Positions 55,285-64,000 of a DNA stretch of 64,000 bases are shown piece by piece. Position 1 is the first letter of the stretch; each line of letters opens with the position of its first letter. Where the stretch lies: contig JAJEKV010000027.1 in assembly GCA_021234155.1 (NCBI GenBank), positions 10,988,716-11,052,715 on the forward strand, given 5' to 3'. The stretch comes from Isoetes taiwanensis (taxonomy: Eukaryota > Streptophyta > Lycopodiopsida > Isoetales > Isoetaceae). The notes under the pieces were generated by a model that made no database searches, was not told where the DNA came from, and saw only the letters and a program-made list of their open reading frames with translations. Both the position numbers and the translations under genes were made by a program.

Positions 55285-55518
55285 AATATGGTTCATCAAC
55301 ATATTTTTTAAAGGTGATAAGACAACATTGTTTTATGACATGGTATTGAAACATGGCAATCTTAATTGGTTTTTATAACAACTTAACCTATATGATATTC
55401 TAATATGGTCCATCAACATATTTTTCTAAGGTGATAAGACAACATTGTTTTATGACATGATGTTGAAACATGGCAATTTTAATTGGTCTCTGTAACAGCT
55501 TAAACTATATGATATGTA
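55285..55518 (+). repeat. Two tandem 117-bp repeats
   Basis: AATATGGTTCATCAACATAT (55285) and AATATGGTCCATCAACATAT (55402) start two adjacent copies, about 90 percent alike, containing AAGACAACATTGTTTTATGA. No coding potential. Confidence 0.88.
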
Positions 55519-55719
55519 CTACTGTTTAATAGGTCACATTTATTAGACTGCTATTTGATCGCATCTATCTTCTTCAGTATATTGACATGGTAATGTTAAG
55601 CGCATAATTATCATGACATTTTATAGTGATTACATTATCACCCTTTTTGCTGTTGTTTCTGTAAAAAAACAACACTTAAAGACCATGCATTGTTTTGTTC
55701 CGAAAATGCTAGAAACAAC

Positions 55720-55960
55720 ACGTGGTTTTCAAGTATAGTTTTTAGACATAGAAAATTGGTGTGGTTTTTCTAAGTGTGGTTTTCAATCAAGTGTGATTTT
55801 TAAATGTAGTTTTCACAAATAGAAAACACGTATGATTTTTAATCAGGTGTGATTTTCAAATATAGTTTTCACAACCACGTGTGGTTTTCTTACTTTCTTA
55901 CGTGTAGTTTTCAAGGGTAAGAATTTTTTTTCTATATGTTGTTTTTTGTTTTCAAGTGTA
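55720..55960 (+). repeat. Degenerate GTGTGGTTTTCAA repeat cluster
   Basis: Some ten irregular units around (G/A)TGTGGTTTTCAA or ATGTAGTTTTCAC with spacers fill this stretch. It is low-complexity and AT-rich, with no gene. Confidence 0.7.
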
Positions 55961-58546
55961 GTTTTCATGAATAGAATATTTGTCCTTTTGGGAATCGAAC
56001 CCAAACAAGTCCATTCAGGCAAATAATTTCTACTAATATACAAATACAAGAATAATGATTAGAGGCTGCTTGGGTGGTAATCTACGAAGAGACAAGCATA
56101 CAACCAGTATATCTCTCAAAATGCAAGACAAGCATACAACCAAACATTATGTGGATCTATGCTGACATATCTAGAAGTAAAATGCATCTTTTGCATCATG
56201 TCTAATAACACATCCGAACCAAAAGACATTTTAGCAAATTCATCAACGATGCAAAACTGCAAGATAAAGCAAGAAAAAGCTTGATAATTTATTATTTGTA
56301 AACAAAGGAAGAAACCTCAGGTTACAGAAATAACTTGCAAAATAAAGCAAGATTTAATGCTCTTGTAGGATTTGACATCTGCAAAACCTGAAACATGACA
56401 AAATGTATCAGAAATTTCACAATTTAAATAACAAAAAAGTTATGATTCTTCACCAAAATACATGAAATCATGCAGCCAATATCCAAAATACCTTCGTGCT
56501 TACTAAGATAAAATAACAAACGTATTTAAAAAGCAGATTGAAATGGCTTAAAGCTCATGTTATAATAGATTCAAAACATCTAGTTGAGAGTTACCTGGTC
56601 CTGCTGTACAAGCGTCCTTCTGTCGTCGGCTGATCCTAGATCCTGCAATCAATCAAAACAGAGCAGTTAACTGGCCTGTAAAATTATCAAGGGAAAAAAT
56701 GATTAACATACAAGCAGGCTTGGGTTTACCGGAATACTTTAGTGTAAATCACTAGGAGCTCCATAAGTTGAGCACCTCAGAGCCATGGCTTCTTCACATC
56801 ACCTTTTTTAAATCACACAGTCCATTTCTTGTTGTTTCAGCTTCGTCCTATATAAATAAACCACTCAATCAGCTCAAATATGCAAAATAACAGCTCTGAT
56901 CTCATGAATCATTTTAATTTAGACAGCTAGTAAGCAATAATATAACTGGTTTTTTTTTACTCTCCTCCTTTACTTTTTGTGAGCAGGCATTTTCTTACTT
57001 TTTCCTTCTGTTCTAAAACCAGACTTCAACTCGCCTAGGCCTCAAATTTGATTTCTTTGCAAGCGCTGCTTTATGTTTCTGCATATCGAACAAAATGCAT
57101 AAAATGCTTTGATCATATCCAAAAAATACATCCAGGATTTTTCATCACAGCTTAACAACCACTTCAAAAAAATGCATCAGACACATGAAAGCTAAGCTAT
57201 GTTAGCAGGAAAAGAAAAATCCTATTCTACCAATCCTTTAGAAATAGATCAAATGGATATGGCATGAAACTAGCATTATGGCGATTTTCATTTTGCTAAA
57301 CTAAGAATAGATATAGTTTCGTACCTGCCTTGTAGAGCAGCCATGTATCTGCTGAGTCGGTATGCAAATATTGTTTGTGCTTTTGCCTTCTTAGGCCCTA
57401 GGGGCCATATGAGAAAACTTCGTAGAGAGGAACCGTAGAGTAAATCGATCAGAAACCCTAGAGGAACTTCGTTCGAAAAAAAGCAAGCATTTTTTGAGAA
57501 TAAACTGAAAAGAACAATCAACAAAGCATGTGTATGCGCTATGAGCCCCAGACAAAATAGAGCGCACCTAAAATCTGCATGCATCCATAACCCTCGGTAG
57601 CCAAATAAAAGAAGGCGGCCATGTCCCTATTTCATCGAAAACCGTAAGAAAATAGAAGAGGAAAGACAGAGAAACAAACGCATACTGGACGCATCGATGA
57701 CGTGGCAAAGAACGAGGAATTGGGGGGAGTTTCTTTTGAAAAGAAATGGGGGGGAGTTTTGGAATTGAGAAATTTAAATAATATAGCGAGATACGAATAC
57801 CCTTGGTGAGAATTTAACACCTCCGCGTATCCTACAGCTAGCTGCCATGTGATAAATCCAAGAATTGGGAATTGGGTACTCTTTGTTTTCGCTAGAGTAT
57901 ACCGGCGAGAATTGACATACGGCATTTTCGCTAGAGTATACAGGGCGAGATTCACATACGGCAGGGGAGTTAGCGGACGTGGCAATAAATGATACCAAAT
58001 GGCACCGCAAGTGCTAACGACACCGCTGGTCGTGATTCCACACTGTCTGGCACTTCGATTTTTGTTTGAATTACTGATGTGGCCCCATACCTATGTATTC
58101 CGGGCATAGCAGACAAGGCATCACAGGCATCCCTTCATCTACTACAATCTATTATTTGCTTATTTCTTAGCAGGATACTAAATAGAAATTGGAACAACGA
58201 GAATTTTCGCAACAGATGACTTGAATAATTTTTAAACAACTTAGCTAATTATCCACAGCTATGAAGGAACAAGGAAGTATAAGAAGCCCTTACAACATAC
58301 GTTCATGTTACAAAGATTGAAACCCACAACAACAACCAGTGTTAAAAAGGAAACAACAATCTTTGTACTCGCCCAAGGCATGCATAGGTCAAACTAGATG
58401 TGCTTGAGGCAATAATGAAAAATTAGATATGATTGCTCAAAATCTCCTGTCAATCTGTTACAACTTGAAAGATGAACATCTAAAAATAATGAATGAGATT
58501 ACCAGACGTTAGTGTCACATCCTCACACAAAGAGACTTACAGGATA
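55961..58546. other. AT-rich spacer, possible minus-strand untranslated exons
   Basis: No convincing coding sequence. On the minus strand two short segments have exon-like borders: about 56643-56596 (TTGATTGCAG acceptor, GTAACT donor), and a start-like ATGGCCGCC near 57620 opening a 26-codon frame. A pair of direct repeats containing GTATACTCTAGCGAAAA lies at about 57890-57945. These could be leader exons of a gene transcribed leftwards, but nothing confirms it. Confidence 0.3.
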
Positions 58547-58555
58547 TAATTTATA

Positions 58556-59199
58556 GGGTAAATTGTAAAAATGCCCCTATATTTTTCTATAATTGTGAAA
58601 ATACCCTTGTATTTTATATATTTATCAAAATGCCCTTGTACTTTTATGCCGTACACATGTTTTGCCCCTGTTCTTTACAGGTTTTGGGAAAAAATCCATG
58701 ATTCAGCCCAAATAGAGGCAAATTTGATGGGGCTTTTTGTGTGATCACGCTTGGGGAGAAGATCTGACCTTGGGGACGAAGAATTGGACGCAAAAAGATC
58801 GCCCAACACCTCTGAGGAATTCTAGAAAGAAATCACTTTGTAATATATGATGGATTCAGCTTGAAGGAAAAATCTGTTGCAGGGAGACGGAATAGAACTG
58901 GAATCAGCTCTGTTGTCCTTAGCATAGAAATGGTCTGTAAGTAGTGTGGCCTGCGCAGAAAGCGGCACCAGCTAAAGCAAAGCGGTAGTGCGTTGATTTC
59001 AGAAAGGGTTTATTGCAGCTGATTGCAGGTGATTGATCTGGCAGACCAGAGGAAGAGTCTGCATATAATCGAGAAGAGGAGAGAAGAGAAGATAGGAACT
59101 GTCGTGAAAAGCACAAAAGGGGTATTCTGACAATTACGCTAAATATGGGGGCATTTTTACAATTAGAGTAAAATACAGGGGCAATTTTATAATTTTCCC
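58556..59199. mobile_element. Mutator-like MITE, 644 bp, with 9-bp target duplication
   Basis: The ends GGGTAAATTGTAAAAATGCC and, on the other strand, GGGAAAATTATAAAATTGCC form terminal inverted repeats that extend with interruptions over 60-80 bases (TGCCCCTGTATTTTACTCTA type sequence). TAATTTATA stands immediately outside both ends (58547-58555 and 59200-59208). A 9-bp duplication is the Mutator superfamily hallmark. There is no transposase, so it is non-autonomous. The interior (58690-59100) has no gene I recognise. Confidence 0.9.
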
Positions 59200-59330
59200 T
59201 AATTTATATCATTATCCTTTGTTTCATTTTGCATCCTAAGACTCCATATCAAAACGGTGATGATCTGTATTATCATAACAAGCAGCCCTCAAACCTTGTG
59301 GACCATAATTAAACTAAAGGTGACTTAAAG

Positions 59331-59648
59331 TTATTGTTTCTTGTCCTTGTGTGCCATCTGCTGATCATACCCATCCCATACCCTTCTACATATACAATCA
59401 TCTGTGCTACTATAAGGAAACGGATTTGGAAGCTGGGAACGACGTGTCGGAATCTTCACTGGATGAGATGGACTTGGTTGCTCATGTGAAAGAGGGAATT
59501 GAGAATCTTGTTCTTGAGTTGAAAAAACAATGTCAACCGGTATATCCATGTCTGCAGCAGCTTGAATATGCAAAAAAATCAATAATCCAAAACTGAACCC
59601 TAATTGCCATGCTCTATTTGTTGTCGTCAAATCTTGCCCACAATGCAT
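59331..59648 (-). CDS. Candidate small secreted protein, 105 residues
   Basis: A single uninterrupted minus-strand frame starts at ATG (59648-59646) and ends TAA. Residues 1-13 are polar. Residues 14-33 (AWQLGFSFGLLIFLHIQAAA) form a hydrophobic signal-peptide core with small residues before a likely cleavage at AAA|DMDIP. The mature part (about 70 residues) is acidic then Pro/Ser-rich, with a dibasic site and a short block, PTRRSQLPNPFPYSSTDD, next to a CICRR motif. Such layouts are seen in plant peptide precursors, but I do not recognise the family. A TATA box lies 40 bases upstream, leaving a short leader. The opposite strand also has an 81-codon frame (59351-59596) without such features. 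It could be a real gene or a chance open frame. Confidence 0.5.
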   Translation of the reverse strand: MHCGQDLTTTNRAWQLGFSFGLLIFLHIQAAADMDIPVDIVFSTQEQDSQFPLSHEQPSPSHPVKIPTRRSQLPNPFPYSSTDDCICRRVWDGYDQQMAHKDKKQ

Positions 59649-59687
59649 GACCTCTCTTTGAGTGCAATTTTTGCTTGTGTCTATGGC

Positions 59688-59694
59688 ATTTATA
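59688..59694 (-). promoter_or_regulatory. TATA box of the small secreted protein gene
   Basis: On the minus strand TATAAAT in CCCTATAAATGCC lies about 40 bases before the ATG. The transcript start would fall within roughly 10-15 bases of the ATG, which is short but possible. Confidence 0.45.
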
Positions 59695-59699
59695 GGGAA

Positions 59700-60430
59700 T
59701 AAAGAGAAAAATATTTAGTTTGGATCACAATTCCATATTTATCCCACCTAAAGTAGTGCTAATTAATCAAGTGTGCTTATGCACAGTCTTTATCCATAGT
59801 GCTTATCTAGCTATATGAATGGTCTAGAGAAGAGTGAATAGCCGAGGAGATATTATGGTGACATTTCTATATGATATCTTATGATTACAATGATGGTTTA
59901 GATAAAAGCTCGTACGTAACTAGATTTAGTTGTTTATATGATGTTTGGAGAAAGACAAAGGAAGTAGAGTATGAGATAGGAAGGGGAGAGCAACATTGCC
60001 GGCAAAGGCTTTGGCCACCATCGCCATCCAAGAACTACGAAAATGTGTATATGGGTACAATCGTTTTTCATTTGTATCATATATATCATATCATATCATA
60101 TATATATTATTATGAGACTTGTTGTAGGAACCTTAACTATAAAACACGATTTGGAGGTGGTTTCTAATGGTATGTTATCTATGGCTCTAGCTTTTCCAAG
60201 GCATTGGATTCGTCAGGCCTTTTACTTTTCTTTACTTAGAGAGATTCATAGCATACTAGAATTACTCATGTGGTGTGATTCGGGCATGTTTCCAAGTTTA
60301 GGATTTGCCCCACCGTATTCTCGTCAAGAGCTCGCGATACGTGCTCCGTATTTTTTCTGTATTTTGCTAGTGTTTACTGATTTTCTTGTGTCCAACCATA
60401 GCCTTAGAAATTTTTAAGAGAAACAAATGA
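59700..60430. other. Spacer without recognised gene
   Basis: It is AT-rich, with an ATAT(C/A) run at about 60078-60110. A 124-codon plus-strand frame (60043-60417) has an Ile/Tyr-rich, low-complexity start and no recognisable domain; I do not regard it as a gene. Confidence 0.4.
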
Positions 60431-62646
60431 ACCTGGGGAGGGTGTTTTCTTCCTCCCCCTTGGGGTTTCTCTTCAAGCCCCCGAGAGAACCCTGCACGTA
60501 AGTTCTCGAGCACTTTGGTGGTAGGGAAGGCTGCCGAATCCCAAACCCTACGAATTCAATGGGGTTTAAGTATCGGGGCACCAAAACAACTCCATTTGTT
60601 AATCCGACCGTCAAAATGGTAGCTCGTGTTGGTTGAAACATTTTCAAAAAGAAAAACTGGACATCCACCACACGAATGTGCCAATCCCCAAATTCCCCCC
60701 TTTCTCGACGCAAGGGCACGGCAAGGAGCAGGACAAGTTTGGATATAGTACCTGGGGAGGGTGTTTTCTTCCTCCACCTTGGGGTTTCTCTTCAAGCCCT
60801 CGAATGAACCCTGCACGCAAGTTCTCGAGCACTTCGGTGGTAGCCGAATCCCAAACCCTACGAATTCAATAGGGTTTAAGTATCGGGGCACCAAAACAGC
60901 TCCATTTGTTAATCCGACCATCAAAATGATAGCTCGTGTTAGAGGAAACATTTTCAAAAAGAAAAACTGGACATCCACCACACGAATGTGCCAATCCCCA
61001 AATTCCCCCCTTTCTCGACGCAAGGGCACGGCAAGGAGCAGGACAAGTTTGGATATAGTACCTGGGGAGGGTGTTTTCTTCCTCCCCCTTGGGGTTTCTC
61101 TTCAAGCCCTCGAGAGAACCCTGCACGCAAGTTCTCGAGCACTTCGGTGGTAGGGAAGGCTGCTGAATCCCAAACCCTACGAATTCAATAGGGTTTAAGT
61201 ATCGGGGCACCAAAACAGCTCCATTTATTAATCCGACCATCAAAATGGTAGCTTGTGTCCGAGGAAACATTTTCGAAAAGAAAAACTGGATATCCACCAC
61301 ACGAATGTGCCAATCCCCAAATTCCCCCCTTCCTCGACGCAAGGGCACGACAAGGAGCAGGACAAGTTTGGATATATAGTACCTGGAGAGGGTGTTTTCT
61401 TCCTCCCCCGTGGGTTTTCTCTTCAAGCCCTCGAGGGAAGCCTGCACGCAAGTTCTCGAGCACTTCGGTGGTAGGGAAGGCTGTCGAATCCCAAACCCTA
61501 CGAATTCAATAGGGTTTAAGTATCGGAGCATCAAAACAACTCCGTTTGTTAATCCGACCGTCAAAATGGTAGCTCGTATCCGAAGAAACATCCTCGAAAA
61601 GAAAAAATGGACATCCACCACATGAATGTGCCAATCCCCAAATTCCCCCTTTCTCGACGCAAGGGCACGACAAGGAGCAGGACAAGTTTGGATATATAGT
61701 ACCTGGGGAGGGTGTTTTCTTCCTCCCCCTTGGGATTTCTCTTCAAGCCCTCGAGGGAACCCTGCACGCAAGTTCTCGAGCACTTCGGTGGTAGGGAAGG
61801 CTGCCGAATCCCAAACCATACGAATTCAATAGGGTTTATCGGAGCATCAAAACAGCTCCGTTTGTTAATCCGACCGTCAAAATGGTAGCTCGTATCCAAG
61901 GAAACATCCTCGAAAAGAAAAAATGGACATCCACCACACGAATGTGCCAATCCCCAAATTCCTCCCTTTCTCGACGCAAGGGCACGACGGCAAGGAGCAG
62001 GACAAGTTTGGATATAGTAGCTGGGGAGGGTGTTTTCTTCCTCCCCCTTGGGGTTTCTCTTCAAGCCCTCGAGGGAACCCTGTACACAAGTTCTCGAGCA
62101 CTTTGGTGGTAGGGAAGCCTGTCGAATCCCAAACCCTACGAATTCAATAGGGTTTAAGTATTGGAGCATCAAAACAGCTCCCTTTGTTAATCCGACCGTC
62201 AAAATGGTAGCTCATGTCTGAAGAAACATCCTCGAAAAGAAAAACTGGACATTCACCACATGAATGTGCCAATCACCAAATTCCCCCCTTTCTCGACGCA
62301 AGGGCACGAGGAGCAAGACAAGTTTGGATATATAGTACCTAGGGAGGGTGTTTTCTTCCTCCCCCTTGGGGTTTCTCTTCAAGCCCTCGAGGGAACCCTG
62401 CACACAAGTTCTCGAGCACTTCGGTGGTAGGGAAGGCTGTCGAATCCCAAACCCTACGAATTCAATAGGGTTTAAGTATTGGGGCACCAAAACAACTCCA
62501 TTTGTTAATCCGGCCGTCAAAATGGTGGCTCGTGTCCGAGGAAACATCCTCGAAAAGAAAAACTGGACATTCACCACACGAATGTGCCAATCCCCAAATT
62601 CCCCCCTTTCTCGACGCAAGGGCACGACAAGGAGCAGGACAAGTTA
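60431..62646 (+). repeat. Satellite array: seven ~318-bp tandem units
   Basis: Units start with ACCTGGGGAGGGTGTTTTCT at 60431, 60750, 61060, 61381, 61701, 62019 and 62337 (periods 310-321) and stop at 62646. Copies are about 90-95 percent alike. Each contains CCAAATTCCCCCCTTTCTCG, AAGTTCTCGAGCACTTCGGT and an inverted pair of the plant telomere motif, AAACCCTA, 9 bases with an EcoRI-type GAATTC, then TAGGGTTTA (altered in the first and fifth units). Because the period is often a multiple of 3, long but inconsistent open frames cross the units on both strands; I do not treat them as genes. Confidence 0.93.
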
Positions 62647-64000
62647 ACAATATTAATGAAGTGAACTCTACAATCCATAAACACTATATAGAATCGTAGG
62701 TTGTTTGAACTTTGCATAGATGTCTTATACAAAGCTTGAGAATGCTGTCTTTGTGAACAAGTTGCCCCTTATTATGGTATGATTGCTAACTTCGAATCGA
62801 AAATTATGCTAAAGTCAATGTGTCCTAATGTCAGTCTTTGAGATACATCCCAACTCTAACATCAACAATATAGGGAATCGATAAGTTCTAATGTCACAAA
62901 GTCTTGAGATGCATCTCAACTTATGCCCGACAATGTCGGGCACATGTAAATATGTGGGAAGAGATGCAGAAAAGCAGAGGGCATTTGCTGACTACCTAGT
63001 CCTATACGAGTTGGGAAACAAGGGCATGGCAGGAGTAGGAGAAGTTCGGATATAATATGTCGCATGCACATTGAAACTAGGAAATGTCCTATTTGCAGAG
63101 ACATGCAGCATACATTTTTCATGGCAAGTAGTTCATGTTATAGGAAACGTTCTCAAAAAGAAAAAATGGACATCCACCGCACGAATGTCCCAACCCCCAA
63201 ATGTTCCCCTTTACGGACATAAGACAAGAGGGGGAAATGATGTGCCCCTCCAGTCGCGCCATTCTTGCTTCAGGTAGTTGAGCTTAGTTCATCTCCTTTT
63301 GTTTTGTAATCATAAAAATCTATTATGTTTACTCTAAGTTCAATCGCTTGCCATAATGTTAAGTTGGCTGCGATGTTTAGCTTTACATTTGGAGCCGTTT
63401 AATAAGCTAGCTATAAAATTATTTATTACCATATTAAGATATTAACCTTGACATTGTAGTAGTTTTTTGAGCTAAGCGTTATAAAATTGTTAGTTAAGAT
63501 GGTGTCGATGGTATCTCTATATTTACATATGAGTGGTCATTATTCCTGCGCTAAACCTCACAAAACAATTGCCAATTTCTTGGCTAAATGACATTACAAG
63601 GTTTCTTATAATATTAAATAACGGAGGCAAAGCATTCACCTTTGGTTTTTGACGTTGCACTAATCACAAATTTCTAATATTGCTACGAAGTTACAAGCTA
63701 GATATCAATTCACTACAAGGTTTCCTTTATTGCGAAGCAACACATTGATTTTAATCTATGTCATTAGTGACACGTTGTTTATTTTTCTTTTGTAAAATTT
63801 ATTGATAAGGCTCATTTGATTCTACGAAGCCTTGGAAAAATACAATATTAACAACACGATTAACACAAGAATAAAATATTAACGAGCATAGTAAACAACC
63901 ACATAAAGAAAACCTTAGCATCTTTGCAAATTTTAACGTGGTTCTCAAACTAATAAGAAGAACGCGGTAGAATACAAATTTGTGACAACTAGCATGTAAA
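62647..64000. other. AT-rich sequence with one diverged satellite fragment
   Basis: No gene is visible. A diverged piece of the satellite lies at about 63018-63055 and 63130-63215. The rest (63216-64000) is unremarkable AT-rich DNA. Confidence 0.5.
63130..63215 (+). repeat. Diverged satellite unit fragment
   Basis: GGAAACGTTCTCAAAAAGAA and ATGGACATCCACCGCACGAA match the GGAAACATCCTCGAAAAGAA...TGGACATCCACCACACGAAT part of the satellite with about 85 percent identity, some 500 bases beyond the array. The nearby GGGCATGGCAGGAGTAGGAG (63023) resembles the unit's GGGCACGGCAAGGAGCAGGA, but the order is reversed. Confidence 0.7.

Noticed and set aside
55985-56060. tRNA gene on the minus strand
   Set aside because: Only the T-arm is present; acceptor pairing, D-arm and anticodon arm cannot be formed from the adjacent sequence.
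60043-60417. 124-codon plus-strand frame
   Set aside because: It starts in an ATAT-rich tract, has low-complexity Ile/Tyr composition and no promoter or domain.
60866-61819. 317-codon minus-strand open frame (and several of 130-210 codons) across the satellite
   Set aside because: They follow from a repeat period often divisible by 3. The same DNA is read in different frames in successive units, and both strands are equally open, so no consistent repeat protein results.

Overview
The window looks like nuclear DNA of a land plant. It is AT-rich and has spliceosomal GT-AG introns, plant-type L1-like LINEs with poly(A) tails, a Ty1/copia element, plant telomere-type motifs (AAACCCTA/TAGGGTTT) and fragments of plant genes (ESCRT-III VPS24, a formin FH2 domain, a possible dirigent protein). 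A non-seed plant (fern, lycophyte or bryophyte) is my inference only. Intact genes are almost absent; this is a repeat-dominated region.

The dominant structure is a set of seven head-to-tail copies of one composite unit, here called LINE-A (copies 0 and 1 at 1-10282, copies 2 to 6 at 22215-48366). A full unit is about 8.4 kb. Its 5' 4.7 kb is an intron-containing (pseudo)gene region: an unrecognised N-terminal module, a Lys/Glu-rich linker, an FCP1/NIF-like HAD phosphatase domain (DLNGVL...WSS...DDDP), a beta-order DNA methyltransferase domain (DLPYGF before FSGSGTT) and an acidic C-terminal region. The last of these ends in TGATG, overlapping the start of an L1-type ORF2 (APE endonuclease, YADD reverse transcriptase), followed by a 3' region and poly(A). 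Copies abut directly: poly(A) of one is followed within 1-3 bases by the 5' end of the next, or the copies join through a short CCGAAGTGGTATATA minisatellite. All copies are broken and several lesions are shared, so the array grew from an already damaged ancestor or was mobilised in trans. Copies 3 and 5 share an exact deletion of the methyltransferase; copy 3 has also lost ORF2.

Layout: 1-1844 copy 0 (3' part); 1845-10282 copy 1, whose 3' tail is split by a second LINE (LINE-B, 10282-14783, with a (TTCTA)n tail and 6-bp target duplication); 14802-22214 a 7.4-kb spacer with a 185-bp direct repeat exactly 4.4 kb apart and fragments of a dirigent-like gene, VPS24 and a formin; 22215-28689 copy 2 (5' truncated, carrying a 550-bp foldback element); 28690-31635 copy 3; 31636-40045 copy 4; 40046-46641 copy 5; 46642-48366 copy 6, cut off at a 109-bp GC-rich hairpin; 48870-52540 a minus-strand copia element in pieces; 53130-55190 remnants of a third LINE (LINE-C); 55200-58550 non-coding with small tandem repeats; 58556-59199 a Mutator-like MITE with a perfect 9-bp target duplication; 59331-59648 a candidate small secreted peptide gene on the minus strand; 60431-62646 a seven-copy ~318-bp satellite with a telomere-motif palindrome; the remainder is featureless AT-rich DNA.
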